Notes: generated by a model not told the origin, from the sequence alone. 64,000 nucleotides of DNA from Sacculina carcini (GCA_916048095.2 OU696597.1:5306627-5370626); one strand, 5' to 3'. Positions 33,979 through 45,337 are shown, counted from the stretch's first letter. Numbers and translations: made by a program.

Positions 33979-34965
33979 TAGAGTTGGGAATTTTATGTGA
34001 TAATTTTCCGGTTTTTATGTTTTTATTTTGTGACGAAAAATGCCAAAATATGTTGTCAAAAGCCCCAAAATGTTATATAATTTTCATATATTGTTTGAAT
34101 TTTCCACCGTTTCGTAAATTATTTGCTCTTTAAGCATGCATCTGATGGATTGGAGCCTTCCGATAAGGTAGGGTGCAGTGGCGGCGCCAGAGATTTTCGG
34201 GTGGGGCTGAGGGGGCTAAGGAAAAATATGTGGAGCTCTGCGAAACATGGGGAACTACACCCGAAATGTTAATGGTAGAGGTGTCATTTTGGAATGCTGC
34301 TTCGAGGGGCAATACTCCCAATGATTCGATTATACATGGACATTATTATTCAATGATTTTCGAGTGAGCAGCCGATTTGTTATGTTGCCCGAGCTGTGCG
34401 ACTTGTGACCAGCGGACACGTCCTTGTCACATGCAACGCAACACATACTGCTCCCATCAGACATGTGTAGCTAGGAAAATTTGATTTCACATTGAATTCC
34501 TTCAAACTTTTTGAAGGTGACAATACAAACACCATTTGAGAAATTTGTGTTGAATATTCCCCGAAGGAGTTCGTAATCCTTGATTCTCACAAAGCCAATG
34601 TCACGTACACTCAGCTTGGAGTGATTTGATCTGCATAGCGACTTATTGTAGACCATCTGGAACCCGTTGCCACGTTGTCGGACTTATGAATCTATCAGCA
34701 ACGTTGTTATATGTTGGAAACGTTGCTGGTGTTACTATTGTAACTAAATGCAGTGTTCGAGTGTATCATAACATGTTGAATCCGTGATCTGTGTAATTAC
34801 AATGATTAACATAATCAGCAATTATTTATTCCAGGCGCAACCTATATAATTATATATTTGGGCAATATTTTTCAATGGAAAATGTCATTTTATGTGTTTT
34901 CGCTTAAAATGGCATTTTATGTGAAAACATATTTTTTATGTGATCACATAAAATTCCCAGCTCTA
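33979..34965. mobile_element. Nonautonomous hAT-like element in zinc-finger relic
   Basis: Terminal inverted repeats begin TAGAGTTGGGAATTT on the left and TAGAGCTGGGAATTT (reverse complement) on the right, matching over ~22 bp. The flanks are GTGATGAC (33971-33978) and CTGATGAC (34966-34973), an 8-bp target duplication with one change, as hAT transposons make. The 987-bp interior has no transposase motif I recognise. A sequence at 34171 (GTGGCGGCGCCAG) may be the end of a further nested element, unconfirmed. Confidence 0.75.
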
Positions 34966-34973
34966 CTGATGAC

Positions 34974-35300
34974 ACAATTCACACAACTCACACTTGAACG
35001 GCCTCACACCACAGTGTGTTCTCATGTGTATATAGTTAGAGTATCACTTTGCGTGAATCTCCGTCTGCACAGTACACACTTGTACGGCTTGACACCATTG
35101 TGTTCTCATGTGTACTGTGAGATTGCTTCTATCTGCGAGTCTCTTATTGCAGAACTGACATTCGTGCCGCTTCTCTCCTGTCAGTAACTTCTTGTGTCTG
35201 GAAAGGACATCCCTTCTATTGAACGTCTTGCCATACAAATCACATTCGTGAGGTCGAGGTCTGGTCTCGGACGAACCAGAAGTGACAACTTCAGGCGAAG
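34974..35300 (-). pseudogene. C2H2 zinc-finger relic, proximal part
   Basis: Minus-strand fingers: HECDLYGKTFNRRDVLSRH (a Cys replaced by Tyr), a linker LLTGEKRHEC, CQFCNKRLADRSNLTVHM, then after a one-base frame change KCVLC...HMRTH and RPFKCELC. A C2H2 protein would bind DNA. Here the lost ligand, the frame change and the hAT insertion show a dead copy, perhaps a retropseudogene or gene remnant. No further exons recognised upstream. Confidence 0.8.
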
Positions 35301-35755
35301 CATCGCAGTCTACACATACACATTGCACGAGAAACACGTGAGATTCTATCATTAACAAGTGGCAATCATATCGTATGCATGCGGACAGTAGCGGATACAG
35401 AGTGCAATTTGGGGGACTGAACAATTGTTTCAATGATATATACGCACATTTACAAACGCATTATGCGCGAATTTTTGGGATAATGCATATATCTACAAAC
35501 TACAAAAAGATACATTTCCTTGACCACTTTTAGTGGTCCTTGTTGGGGCTGATGAGGCTCTGCTGGCGCTCAGTCGTCAAGAGCTGGTTAAAGGTTAAAT
35601 GCCTAAGTGGCAGCTGCTACACGGAAGAAGCCGAAACTTATGAACACACATGCGTGCCCCGTGCAGCTCGCTGCCACCGCAGAACCGACCCTCTCCACGC
35701 TATGGCGCCACAAGGACGTAAGACGTATTAGAGAGGGCCACCTCCCCAGAATGCA
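35301..35755. other. Unassigned sequence
   Basis: About 450 bp between the zinc-finger relic and the SINE. No domain, RNA gene or repeat recognised. Confidence 0.4.
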
Positions 35756-35756
35756 T

Positions 35757-35913
35757 GGCACAACTCATGACTGATATCTGGTACCATTTACTGCTGGGTT
35801 GACAGGGGCTGTGGGATTGTAGAATTCGCCCAATGAAATTCTGCTCCGCCGGGTTTCGAACCACGGACCTCCCGCTTGTGAGGCGGGTGTGCTAACAACT
35901 GCACCACAGAGTC
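35757..35913 (-). repeat. tRNA-Val-derived SINE
   Basis: The minus strand opens with a tRNA-like head: box A TGGTGCAGTTGTTAGC (35891-35906), an anticodon arm reading CCTCACAAGC (CAC, valine type, 35874-35883) and box B GGTTCGAAACC (35852-35862). The next ~90 bp is a tRNA-unrelated body (CCCAGCAGTAAATGGTACC). An internal Pol III promoter plus a body fits a SINE. The start is near 35913; the 3' end is approximate. Confidence 0.75.
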
Positions 35914-35969
35914 CACATGCGTGCGCATGTGGACATGCGTAACGCAGTGGGCATGCGTTATTCTTGCAA

Positions 35970-36852
35970 GCGGGCAAGCACCCATGAATACCCCGCGTAT
36001 GACGTGGTATTTTCCCAGCATGTGCCTGAACAGCAGCACCTTCCAGGACCTCAGTGTTCTGTGCTGTTTTGCAACAAAATGAAGGCCCTGCTGGAGTCAT
36101 GCGGGATGGGTGCTAACGACGTCCTCAGACAAGAATACACGGCGGAGTCACCCTGGGAATTGGTCACACCCGAGGTTGGCGTCTCGCTAGCAGATCTGCC
36201 GAAGCACTGTGCAGTACCCAGTGTGCTTCGCTCAAACACACTGGAGCGAATTCATTCTTACGGACGGTATACTGCCGTGTACAATGATGAATCTAAGTCG
36301 GCCAGTGGTGTGGGTTGTGCGTTTGTAAGTGGAGGTACGTGCCGGTCGAGCACGCTGCCACCGAGCGCCTCCATTTACACGGCTGAGCTTTGCGCTATCC
36401 TGCTGGCCCTGGTTTATATTCGCTCAGCTTCATTTTCATTCTTTATAGTTTTATCCGATTCTCTTAGTGCTTTAAATTCATTATCGTCGTTATCGCTCCA
36501 TCATCTTGTACAGATGATTTTTATCTCTCTTAACAACATCCACCACCAGGGCAAGCGTGTGATGTTCTGCTGGATTCCGGCCCATATTGGTATTCTGGGC
36601 AACAAGCGAGCTGACAGAGCCACAAAAAGAGCTGCGGAACTTTTATTTATTTTATTTTAACTTTACCATTCCGTATTCGGACTTTTATTCTATCATCCAT
36701 CGCTTTATCCGTTCTCGTTGGCAGCTCTCCTGGGACGAATGTGGTGCTAATAAACTGGAAGCGGTGAAGCCCGAAATCGGACATTGGATGTGATCTTATC
36801 GCCGGAAGAGGTCCGATGAGGTGGCGCTCTGTCGTCTGCGTGTGGGTCACAC
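35970..36852 (+). pseudogene. Non-LTR retrotransposon (R1/I group) RNase H region
   Basis: Plus-strand remains of the RT-RNase H connection (PAYDVVFSQ...) and an RNase H domain: YNDESKSASGVGCAF (first Asp kept, TDGS changed to NDES), IYTAELCAI, IVLSDSLSAL, FCWIPAHIGILGNKRADRA. After a frameshift near 36640 it reads DFYSIIHRFIRSRWQ and LCRLRVGHT, then is cut by the long-TIR transposon at 36852/36853. The RT and endonuclease are absent (5' truncation). The C-terminus resumes at 47816. Confidence 0.85.
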
Positions 36853-37285
36853 TAGACCTATTCAAATTTGAATTTTTTCATCAAACTTATGCAAACTGAT
36901 ATCATTCCCATTCTCCAAGGTCTAAATGAACTAAATATGCCAGTTACTTGTTAGTTACAGTTACTTGTCTACTAGTTACAGTTATGCCAGTTAAATATGC
37001 CAGTATCTTGGACCTTGGCTATGCCTGCCTCAAGAGCCATGTAGCTTTATTGTTGACGTTCTTCAGAAACGGTGGAAAATTCGGGATATCATGCCATTTT
37101 TCATTGTAGCTTCCCAGCGGTTGATGCTATAGCACTGAAAGTGGTACCAAATGAAAGCTAATAAAATTTTCTTGTATATGGTGCCAAACACATTAACAGC
37201 TGTATACATTTTAACTAGTTTTAATGCGCAAATATGCATATTTTTGATGTTTGGGAAAGATGACATTATATTATACATAACTTTA
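36853..37285. repeat. Long terminal inverted repeat, left arm
   Basis: Begins TAGACC and matches the reverse complement of 47431-47815 over ~380 bp, with a ~50-bp extra tandem stretch near 36950-37005. It is flanked on the left by GGGTCACAC (36844-36852), repeated exactly at 47816-47824. Confidence 0.9.
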
Positions 37286-37657
37286 TCTTGTGGCCTCCGC
37301 GCTTCCATTGTATTTTATATTCATTTGTATATGCGTTGTTTCATTTGTGGTTTCCGAGATACGTTATCTAGTCAGTCGATCAATACACAGTTACGTGTTA
37401 TTCTAGTTGTGTTATTCAAAATGTTACTCTAGTTTATACAGCTTAAATACAATTACAAAATGTGACCATAAAGATTATTACACAATGTGATTGCAAGTTA
37501 TGAGAGTACAATGATATGCAAATTTATCTTACTACAGGTAAATACAACCAGAGCCGTAGCAACCGCCCCCCGTACCCCCCGGCCGTGGGCACGAATGTTG
37601 AGGGGCCCCGTTGCTTCACGTATGATATTAAAATGTATCATATTTATTATATGTAGC

Positions 37658-37828
37658 TGTTGACATCTTTATTCTAGGTGATCAACGAGGAATCCACCTC
37701 AAAACAATACCATATATTCTCTCACGCAATATACACCGAACGACACACGATGCGCCAAAAACACAATCATACACTATACATAAAGTTGCCAATTCACGAT
37801 GGATTTCGCCAAATGTTTTCACACAACA
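37658..37828 (-). repeat. Copia 3' LTR
   Basis: 171 bp, TGTTG...CAACA, matching 45167-45337 with a few substitutions. The 5-bp duplication GTAGC occurs at 37653-37657 and 45338-45342. Confidence 0.95.
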
Positions 37829-39511
37829 CTCCCACTAAAACATGTTACGAAATCCACACGCATAAACGAGAACCTGTAACGCAATGAACAACAGCCGAAC
37901 CAAGAAACACGAAAGAACACTTTGATACACAACATTCCTATCAGGCTGCTCCATGTTTACCAGTGAAGTGTCAATTGTTCATCATCTGGCTTTATATTTG
38001 TTATTGTCTCCTTGTTTCAGTGTAAATACCCATCGTCCTCCCACTGAATGTTTATCTTCGGGTAAAGGCACAAGGCTATACGTGTCATTTTCCTTGAAAG
38101 CGTTCATCTCCTTTTGCATGGCATTCTCCCAGTCACGTGCATTCAGTTGATAGCAGAAGTGAACCAACGCGTTCACTCCATCTGAATCGGAGTCAGCTTC
38201 ACAAATGTAGTCGTCTAGGTAGTTTGGTTTGCACGTAGTTCGCTTAGGATACCGTTGGCGACTTTCCCTTAAGTCCCCTGTTGATTCATTTGTGTTCTCT
38301 ACCCCTGGACCACCGCTCATAGTATCACGTACTCTTTCCTCCACTTCTACCAGACTTCTTTCTTTAGCGGACACTGTCTCTGCTCCCACTGAATCTAGAG
38401 CTACACTCGGTGCAAGTACATCACAAACATCCTCACCTACGTCTGGTTGTACATATTCTCTGCAATCCTCATTTGCTAGTGTATCATTCTCACTGAATTT
38501 TACCAATCGCACCTTTCTCACATTTCCATGTGCTTGGAAATACACAAAATATGCGGGACTACTCCGTTCATATCCAATAAACACACCCCTTTTGCTCCGT
38601 GCATCTAGTTTACTTTCGTCATGAACATAAGCATGACACGTTACTCCAAACGGTCTCATATTACTTACGTCAGGTTTGCTTCCTGTGAATGCTTCGTATG
38701 GTGTTCTCTTCAACCTGTTTACGTAGCATCTATTACGAATATGAGCCGATGTCATCACGGCATACACCCACAATTCCTTAGGTAACTTAGCCTCGATAAG
38801 CAAACACCTGGCCATTTCGAAAAGTGTTCGCCATGACCTTTCCGCGGTTCCATTTTGGTGAGGTGAATGCGGCGCAGACATTTCATGTTTAATACTATGT
38901 CTGATCAGGATTTTCTGGAAATCATGAGCAGTATACTCAGTTCCTTGATCTGTTCTCAGTCTCTTTACGCAGCCATACATGTTGACATCCGCCAAGAACC
39001 TTTCAAAAGCCTGTGTGGCATCAAATTTGCGTCTCAGAAAATACACATACGTCATACCTGAATAATCATCTACAAAGTTCATTGCATACCTGTAACCTTC
39101 TTTCGATACAGGATCAATAGCGCCGGTTAAATCGCTATGCACGAGTTCAAGAATGTTACTTGCACGAGCATCTGGTTTCTTGTTACGATATTGAGTCATT
39201 TTACCCTCAATACAAACATCACAATCGAAACAATTTCTGTTAGTTATTGTCATTCCATTTACTACCTTTTCCAATTTAAATATATCATTCACATTACAAT
39301 GACCAAAAGCACTATGCCACGATTTTAGTGATCGCCGGGCATCATTATCATGTACAACACTATACAGATAATAAAGATTACACTTTTTCTTTATATGAAA
39401 CTTTGTTCCATCAGGTGTGATCAAATATCCGTGATTACCAATAAAAGACACTTCACTTCCCTTTTCTGCAGCAGCCTGTACAGAAAGAAAGTTCTGAGAA
39501 AATGATGGCAC
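37829..39511 (-). pseudogene. Copia integrase; RT and RNase H deleted
   Basis: An open frame to 37982 begins with the region after the protease (PSFSQNFLSVQ), then the GAG-pre-integrase zinc region (SWHSAFGHCN, CDVCIEGKM). The integrase core follows with D (LVHSDLTGAI), D (RTDQGTEY) and E (NGTAERSWRTL), then GVFIGYE and an acidic spacer. It ends in the first residues of the RT (GGRWVFTLKQGDNNKYKAR) and stops. Only ~150 bp separate that from the LTR, so the RT/RNase H coding sequence is missing. LTRs and target duplication are intact. Confidence 0.9.
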
Positions 39512-40286
39512 AAGTAGAGAATTTCTAGCAAAACATGTCTAGATTCACCGCCTGAATCATACAGTGAAACACAAGCTGTTCCCTTTTGTTCGACAACACC
39601 CTTAACTCGACTACCATCCGCCAACTCAATACAATGACGGGAACCATCAAACTTTTCATCAAAAGACACAAAATTATCACGATCTCTCACAATATGCACT
39701 GTAGCTCCGCAATCAACAAGAAAACTATTAACCACTTCCACATGACCAAAACCACCTCTTTCAACATTCACATCATCAATATCTACGTTAATAACAATAC
39801 TACTGACCTTGAATACAAAATCGTCGTTCTCGTTGCTCACAGTTTTCACATGAATTTTCCTCCTGCAGAATTTGGTATCATGAGTGTGACTGTTACACAC
39901 TTCACACCATCTGCGCGGTTTCTGAGTGCAGTTTCGCAGTATATGCCCCTTTTTACCACAACCATAACATGTTACCAGAGGCCGCCGATCAGCAACAGTC
40001 GCTCCCTCACTGACTGCCATAGTTTTTGTTTTCAGAATAGTGTCGCCATCCAATTCCTTGATTTGGACATTTTCTTCAAAGCTTCGCAATGCCACTTTGA
40101 AATCGGAGAAAGTCGTCGGTTTTTCCTTCTGCGTTATCACTGCTGTGAACGTTTGATATTCAGCAGGGAGATTTGAGAACCATCGCCGTCAAAAGATTAT
40201 CACTCACCGATTCACCCGCATTTTTCAGACCAGTTGCAGCATTTTCCGCTCGGATGACGTAATCTGTCATATCCTCATTTGCTGAT
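39421..40286 (-). pseudogene. Copia Gag C-terminus and protease
   Basis: Contains a CCHC knuckle (CYGCGKKGHILRNC), a second Cys/His cluster (CEVCNSHTHDTKFC) and a protease site VDCGATVHIV. A frame change near 40165 joins it to Gag sequence (EDMTDYVIRAENAATGL) up to the Gypsy-3 junction at 40291. Another frame change near 39500 separates it from the integrase. Gag packages the RNA and the protease matures the polyprotein. Confidence 0.85.
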
Positions 40287-40291
40287 TTCTT

Positions 40292-40542
40292 TGTAGCAGC
40301 AATAACACGCAGCTGAATTGTCACGATTTACTGCGATGAAACGACACGAGCAAGTGAATGAGTGACTATAAAGTAACACAAGAACAGTACACACGTAACA
40401 CACACACATACATACAAACATACATGCACACTTCCACACACGCACCAACTGGTACACTGACTCTCTCTTGCGCACGCACAAACACAACCAGTCGAACTGA
40501 CCAGTGGTCTTCAACCCAGAGTTGTATCACAGTGGGGCCACA
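40292..40542 (-). repeat. Gypsy-3 3' LTR
   Basis: 251 bp, TGTAGCAGC...GGCCACA (plus strand), differing from 44597-44847 at roughly six sites. It is followed by CCCCCC (polypurine tract complement, 40545-40551). A 4-bp duplication TCTT occurs at 40288-40291 and 44848-44851. Confidence 0.9.
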
Positions 40543-40557
40543 GTCCCCCCTCAGGAG

Positions 40558-42806
40558 CTATGCTCCGATGTAGCGCTGTGGTGGCCGTACTGGTCTGGAA
40601 CGCCGTGACCAAACTATCCTAGGAGCGACGTGACGTGATGCAGCGGAAGGAGGTCGAGGATACGAAGGAGGAATGCCGTCTCCCGCTCGCGGAGGCGCTG
40701 TCGATGTCGGTGCGGTGGTTGTGGCCGACTGATCTACTCGCTCCAGATGTGCCGGCTTCAGCCTGTCCACTGCAACCACATCAGGCTTGCCGCGATTGTC
40801 GATGGTGAATGATTTGTCGCTTCGCTGCAATACGGCGTACGGTCCCTGGTAAGGAGGTGTTAGCGGTGAACGATGACCATCAACTCGCACAAAGACATGA
40901 CTCGCCGTCTCCAGGGAGGGCGATACAAACGATTTCTCTGAGTTAGGTTGACGGTGCTAGCAAGTTGGAACAGGCCTCAAGTTTGCGAACGACTGCACCA
41001 AGTGGCGAGCGGTCTCGCTGGCCGGAAACGTGGAATTTTCGGTGAAAAATTGCCCTGGCAATCGCATTTTCTCTCCCAGTGAAGTTCAGCGGGGGACGCA
41101 CAAATATCCGGCTTCAATGAAGAACGCATACCCATAAGCACGACAGGGAGCGCAGCAGGCCAATTCACCTGATCTTGAATGGCGGCAGTTAGTGATGCTT
41201 TAAGCTGTCTATGCACGCGCTCGACCAAGCCGTTTTGTTGAGGCATATAGGCACTTGATGTGTTCAATTTAACACCAAGCAACGTCCATAACTCGCTCTA
41301 AAGGTCCGATACAAACTGACGGCCCCGATCCGATGTGATCGTGCGGCACATGCCGAATCGGGACACCCAATCCAGTAGCACTTTGGCGCATGTGGCCGAT
41401 GTGGCGTCGGTCAGCGGTACAGCTTCGGGATATCGAGTGAATCGGTCAATGATGGTAAATATGAAGCGATACCCGTTGACCTCTGGCAGCGGACCAACAA
41501 TATCAACATGCAGGCACTCAAATCTGCAAGTTGGTAGTGCAGGGCGTTTGAGCGGTGTCCGTTGATGACGCGTCACTTTACATTGCTGACACTGCAGACA
41601 TGTTTTTGCCCAGGTAGAAACTTTGGACCCGATTCTGGCAAACACGAAACGTTCCGAAATCAGACGGCGCGTGGCTCGAGCGCTGGGATGATTCATGCAG
41701 TGGAACCGTGTGTATATCTCTTTCTGCATGGTTTGTGGCACCAAAGGTCTGTCCACGCCTGTGGAGATGTCAACAAGTAATCCAGTTGGACATCCTGCTA
41801 TTTCGCGCCGCTCCACGTTCAGCGAAGTTGATGACACCATAGTAGTCACCTCAGGACATTTTGCCTGTTCGTTGACCATTCGCGCCAGATCAAGGCACTG
41901 CTGTGTGTCGACATATGAAGCGGAAGTTGATAAATGTGAGAAGGTGCAGCGGTTCTGAGTTAATGGACGGCTGAGACAATCAGGAACAATGTTGTCCGGG
42001 CCGCTGACGTGCCTAATATCGGTGGAGAATTCACTTAAGAAGGCTAACTGGCGTTGGACTCTCGGAGACCGTTCGCTGGTACTGGTCAAAGCGTGTACCA
42101 AAGGCTTGTGGTCGGTCGGCAACTGTAGCTGAGGACGACTTTCTAGGAGATGGCGGAAGCGCTTCACTGCGCTAAAGAGAGCATACAACTCCTTATCGCC
42201 GGTACTCCAGCGCAACTGTGCACCCTATAGCGCTCGAGAGTGAAACGCCAGAGGCACCCACATTACTAGTTGCCATTGCAAGATGACTGCGCCGACTGCA
42301 GTGTCGGATGCATCTGCCGCCACCTTTGTCGGCGCATTGTCACACGGAAATGCGAGTCTAGAGGCGTCGGCGAGTGCTCTTTTGCTGGCTTCAAAGGCAG
42401 AAGCCTGGGAATTCGTCCACGTCAGCGTGCACTGCTTGTTTTTGCACACAACATGCAACGGCTGGAGAAGTTTCGCCAATTGAGGTACAAATCGGTGGAA
42501 ATGATTTATCATTCCCAAGTATCGTCTGCATCCGGCCACATCACGGGGCGGAGGCATGTTGATAAGGTCAGCTACTTTTTCAGGTAGTGGTTCTATGCCT
42601 TGTGCTGACACGACTAAGCCGAGAAATTTCACTCGTGGCTGACCAAAAACACATTTGTCAGGTTTAATGACGAGTCCTGCAGAGCTGAGACGACGGAATA
42701 ATCCGCAGATATCCTTTCGATGTTGCTCTGCATCTGGTGAAAATACTAATATGTCGTCTATATTTACGTAGACATTCTTCATCCCACGAAGCACACAGTC
42801 CATCAA
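40558..42806 (-). pseudogene. Gypsy-3 RT (second half), RNase H, integrase
   Basis: From high to low coordinates: RT with VNIDDILVFS, FGQPRVKFLGLVVS and RRYLGMINHFHRF; RNase H with ADASDTAVGAVI, TGDKELYALF, TDHKPLVHAL and PDCLSRP; integrase with HCMNHPSARATRRLI, CLQCQQCK, VDIVGPLP, SDRGRQFV and PQQNGLVERVHRQLK; a tail with YQGPYAVLQRSDKSFTI and VDRLKPAHL. The frame is broken by TGA at 42807, TAG at 42225 and TAG at 41298, and by a frameshift between 40977 and 40890. The domain set is complete, so decay came after insertion. Confidence 0.9.
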
Positions 42807-43864
42807 TCATTGAAAAGACTGTGCTGCATTTGATAATCCGAATGGCATTCGGCGATATTCAAACAATCCGAACGGCGTTGTTATAGCGGTTTTAGGTTGG
42901 TCCGGTCCAAATACTGGGATTTGAGCGAATACACGAGCAAGATCAACGGTGCTGAACATGGTGGCACCATTCAGTCGATCTGCGAATGTCTGCAGATGTT
43001 GCACAGGATATCGATCAGGAACCGTGATCGCATTCAAACGCTCATAACATCCTACCATCCGGTAGGACCGTCCTCCATCTTTTTCCACCAAGTGTATTGG
43101 ACTTGACCATGCTGAGGAAGATGGTACCAGGATTCCCTGTTCAAGCAAGTATTCCAGTTCACGTTTAGCTGCTGTCAATTTGGCTGGCATGAGGCGCCTT
43201 GGTCTAGCGAACACAGGATTCCCACGTGTAATGATGCGGTGTTCAACACTCGGGACGCTGACGGCCGGAAAACCAGAAGGCGGTGCACAGAGCGCTCTGA
43301 ATGGCGCTGATTCACGAATTTCAGCGAACCCTGGACCGTCGCGCTGTGGCGGGTCAACTCGGCAAACATGAATGGATGTCGGTCAAATTTTTTCGCTGCT
43401 GGGTTGGTACGCAAGTAAGTGGTGCTATCCACCAGAGTCCTCTTCTTCAGGTCTATTATTAGCCCGAATTCGCGAAGAAAGTCCGTTCCCAAAATCGGGG
43501 ATGAAACAGCTGCTACCACGAATTTGAACTTGTATGTTCGGCCTAGTCCGAGATCGAGCAATGTGTCTCGGCCTGCATCAAACACCGATATGATGGAACC
43601 ATTGGCTGCTCGCAGTGTTGGAGATTGAAGTGGCGGAGGAAGATTTGGCCCTGCTGACAACAAAAACACCTCTGAACCGCTATGGACGAGGAAGTTGCGA
43701 CCTTGACTGTCAGTTACGTAGATCAGCTGACAGCCATTTTTGCAGCCGTACAGGGTCGTCACTGTCGGCTGCCCGAGGCGTTTCCCGACATATCCGCTGC
43801 AAACGTGCATCGGCCTAGGCATCGCCTTGCAGCCGGTCCGAATTTTTGATGAAATCGGCACCAT
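42807..43864 (-). pseudogene. Gypsy-3 protease and RT (first half)
   Basis: The protease region reads NFLVHSGSEVF, with His at the catalytic Asp position, as in Gypsy-2. It continues with ILGTDFLREFGLIIDL. After a frame change near 43200-43300 the RT reads LTAAKRELEYLLEQGI, SSAWSSPIHLVEK, FSTVDLARVFAQIPV and ITTPFGLFEYRRMPFGL, and ends at TGA 42807-42809, with the same frame open beyond it. Confidence 0.88.
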
Positions 43865-44559
43865 CGATCTACAAAATCAACTGTTGCAGTAGATCGTTGT
43901 GTGGGCCGCTGTGTGACCGACTGACGACTGTGTGACCGACTGCTGGCCCGAGTGGCAGCCACCAGATTCTCTTTGTTTTCTGTTGTGCTGACTTCTGTAA
44001 CTGTGCAGCTCGTCTTGAACAGGAGGTGATGCTGATCCGCGTGAAGAGCTACTTCACTGAGCTGTTTTGTCGCAAGCGGCTCTCTGCACATGTGCTGTAG
44101 TATCACCGGCAGACGACACAAAAATGCTTCTCTGATTATCTCGTGGTCTGTATCTTCTGGGTACAGTAGAGCTAGATCGGCGTACAACTCTGTCGGCTTC
44201 CGTGAACCTAATTCACGAGGTAAATTCTCGAACCGCTGAAATCGCTCCGAGGAAGTAAGATTCAGCTGTGAACGCAGTTTCTCTGTCAGCTTGGTGTAAC
44301 AGTCTGCGTCCAAAAGAGTCTTGACGAGGCCTTTCACCAGTCTGAAGCATTCTGGAGGAAGCTTAGCCAACACTCTTCTGAACATGGTTGACTGCGTTCT
44401 CAAACCTCCGTCGAGCATCAGGTTTTCACACATGAGAGTCCATGTGTCGACGTCATTGCTGTCAAATGTAGGCAGCTCTACTCGCACTACTGCGGTGTTC
44501 AAAGAGCCTTGCATTTCACTAGCAGCTGTGCTGAGCTGATCGGTGGATTTTGTTTCCAT
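43759..44559 (-). pseudogene. Gypsy-3 Gag (266 codons, open)
   Basis: An open Gag frame starting METKSTDQL, with a capsid-like helical core (FRRVLAKLPPECFRLVKGL, FLCRLPVILQHM) and a C-terminal CHCC finger (CRFHQKFG...CLGRC), the pattern of CsRn1-like elements. The pol frame follows with a change near 43800, which may be a natural gag/pol frameshift site or decay. Classed as pseudogene because the rest of the element is dead. Confidence 0.85.
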
Positions 44560-44580
44560 TTTGAAGCTCTGCGAATTCTG

Positions 44581-44595
44581 AACACGGGGTCACCA
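44581..44595 (-). promoter_or_regulatory. Primer binding site, tRNA-Trp type (Gypsy-3)
   Basis: The minus strand reads TGGTGACCCCGTG one base after the LTR end, matching the first 11 bases of the tRNA-Trp-type site. Confidence 0.75.
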
Positions 44596-44596
44596 A

Positions 44597-44847
44597 TGTA
44601 GCAGCAATAACGCGCAGCTGAATTGTCACGATGTACTGCGATGTAACGACACGAGCAAGTGAATGAGTGACGATAAAGTAACACAAGAACAGTACACACG
44701 TAACACACACACATACATACAAACATACATGCACACTTCCACACACGCACCAACTGGTACACTGACTCTCTCTTGCGCACGCACAAACACAACCAGTCGA
44801 ACTGGCCAGTGGTCTTCAACCCAGAGTTGTATCACAGTGGGACCACA
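44597..44847 (-). repeat. Gypsy-3 5' LTR
   Basis: 251 bp, about 97-98 percent identical to 40292-40542 by eye, with an internal CA-rich stretch (ACACACACATACATACAAAC). Confidence 0.9.
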
Positions 44848-45175
44848 TCTTCAAAGATGTGAGTTCTGTGTACAATAAAATTATTCTTGGTGTTCTGCAC
44901 GACCGGTAGTGTTCTCTCAAATTCTTCAGAGCTTTTCCACCATCATCCTTGGCTTCTCTCATTATCAATGAGAGGCTTTTGTCGTCAAGATACTGTATGA
45001 GCTCCGCAAAAACTAATGCATTTTCATCAGTAGAGATTGTCCTTCCTTCTACTGGCACAGCTACATGGTGGAGTTTCTGAATCCTGAGATATCCCAAAAA
45101 CTTAGTCTCCCACAAATCAAAATTTTGAGCATCACCATCAAACAGAAGTCGTCTGGGCCCATAACCTGTTGACAT
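44848..45175 (-). pseudogene. Copia Gag N-terminus (cut by Gypsy-3)
   Basis: Starts MSTGYGPRRLLFDG at 45175. The ATG lies 9 bases inside the LTR end. Copia-type Gag motifs follow (LWETKFLGYLRIQKLH, SLIMREAKDDGGKALKNL, LYTELTSLKM). It is cut at 44848 by Gypsy-3 and resumes at 40291. The N-terminal wording suggests GalEa-like Copia elements, which I know mainly from crustaceans and other marine invertebrates. Confidence 0.85.
45153..45166 (-). promoter_or_regulatory. Primer binding site, half-tRNA-iMet (Copia)
   Basis: The minus strand reads GGTTATGGGCCCAG immediately after the LTR. This equals the complement of the anticodon-stem region of initiator tRNA-Met, the primer known from Drosophila copia. 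It lies within gag codons 4-8. Confidence 0.85.
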
Positions 45176-45337
45176 CTTTATTCTAGGTAATCAACGAGAA
45201 ATCCACCTCAAAACAATACCATATATTCTCTCACGCAATATACACCGAACGACACACGATGCGCCAAAAACACAATCATACAATATACATAAAGTTGCCA
45301 ATTCACGATGGATTTCGCCAAATGTTTTCACACAACA
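45167..45337 (-). repeat. Copia 5' LTR
   Basis: 171 bp, TGTTG...CAACA, flanked by GTAGC at 45338-45342 (duplicate of 37653-37657). Confidence 0.95.

Noticed and set aside
35757..35913. A functional tRNA-Val gene
   Set aside because: The acceptor stem does not close properly and the sequence continues into a SINE body.
40358..40573. Frames inside the Gypsy-3 LTRs (also 44663-44878)
   Set aside because: They read the CA-rich LTR and occur in both LTRs only because of LTR identity.
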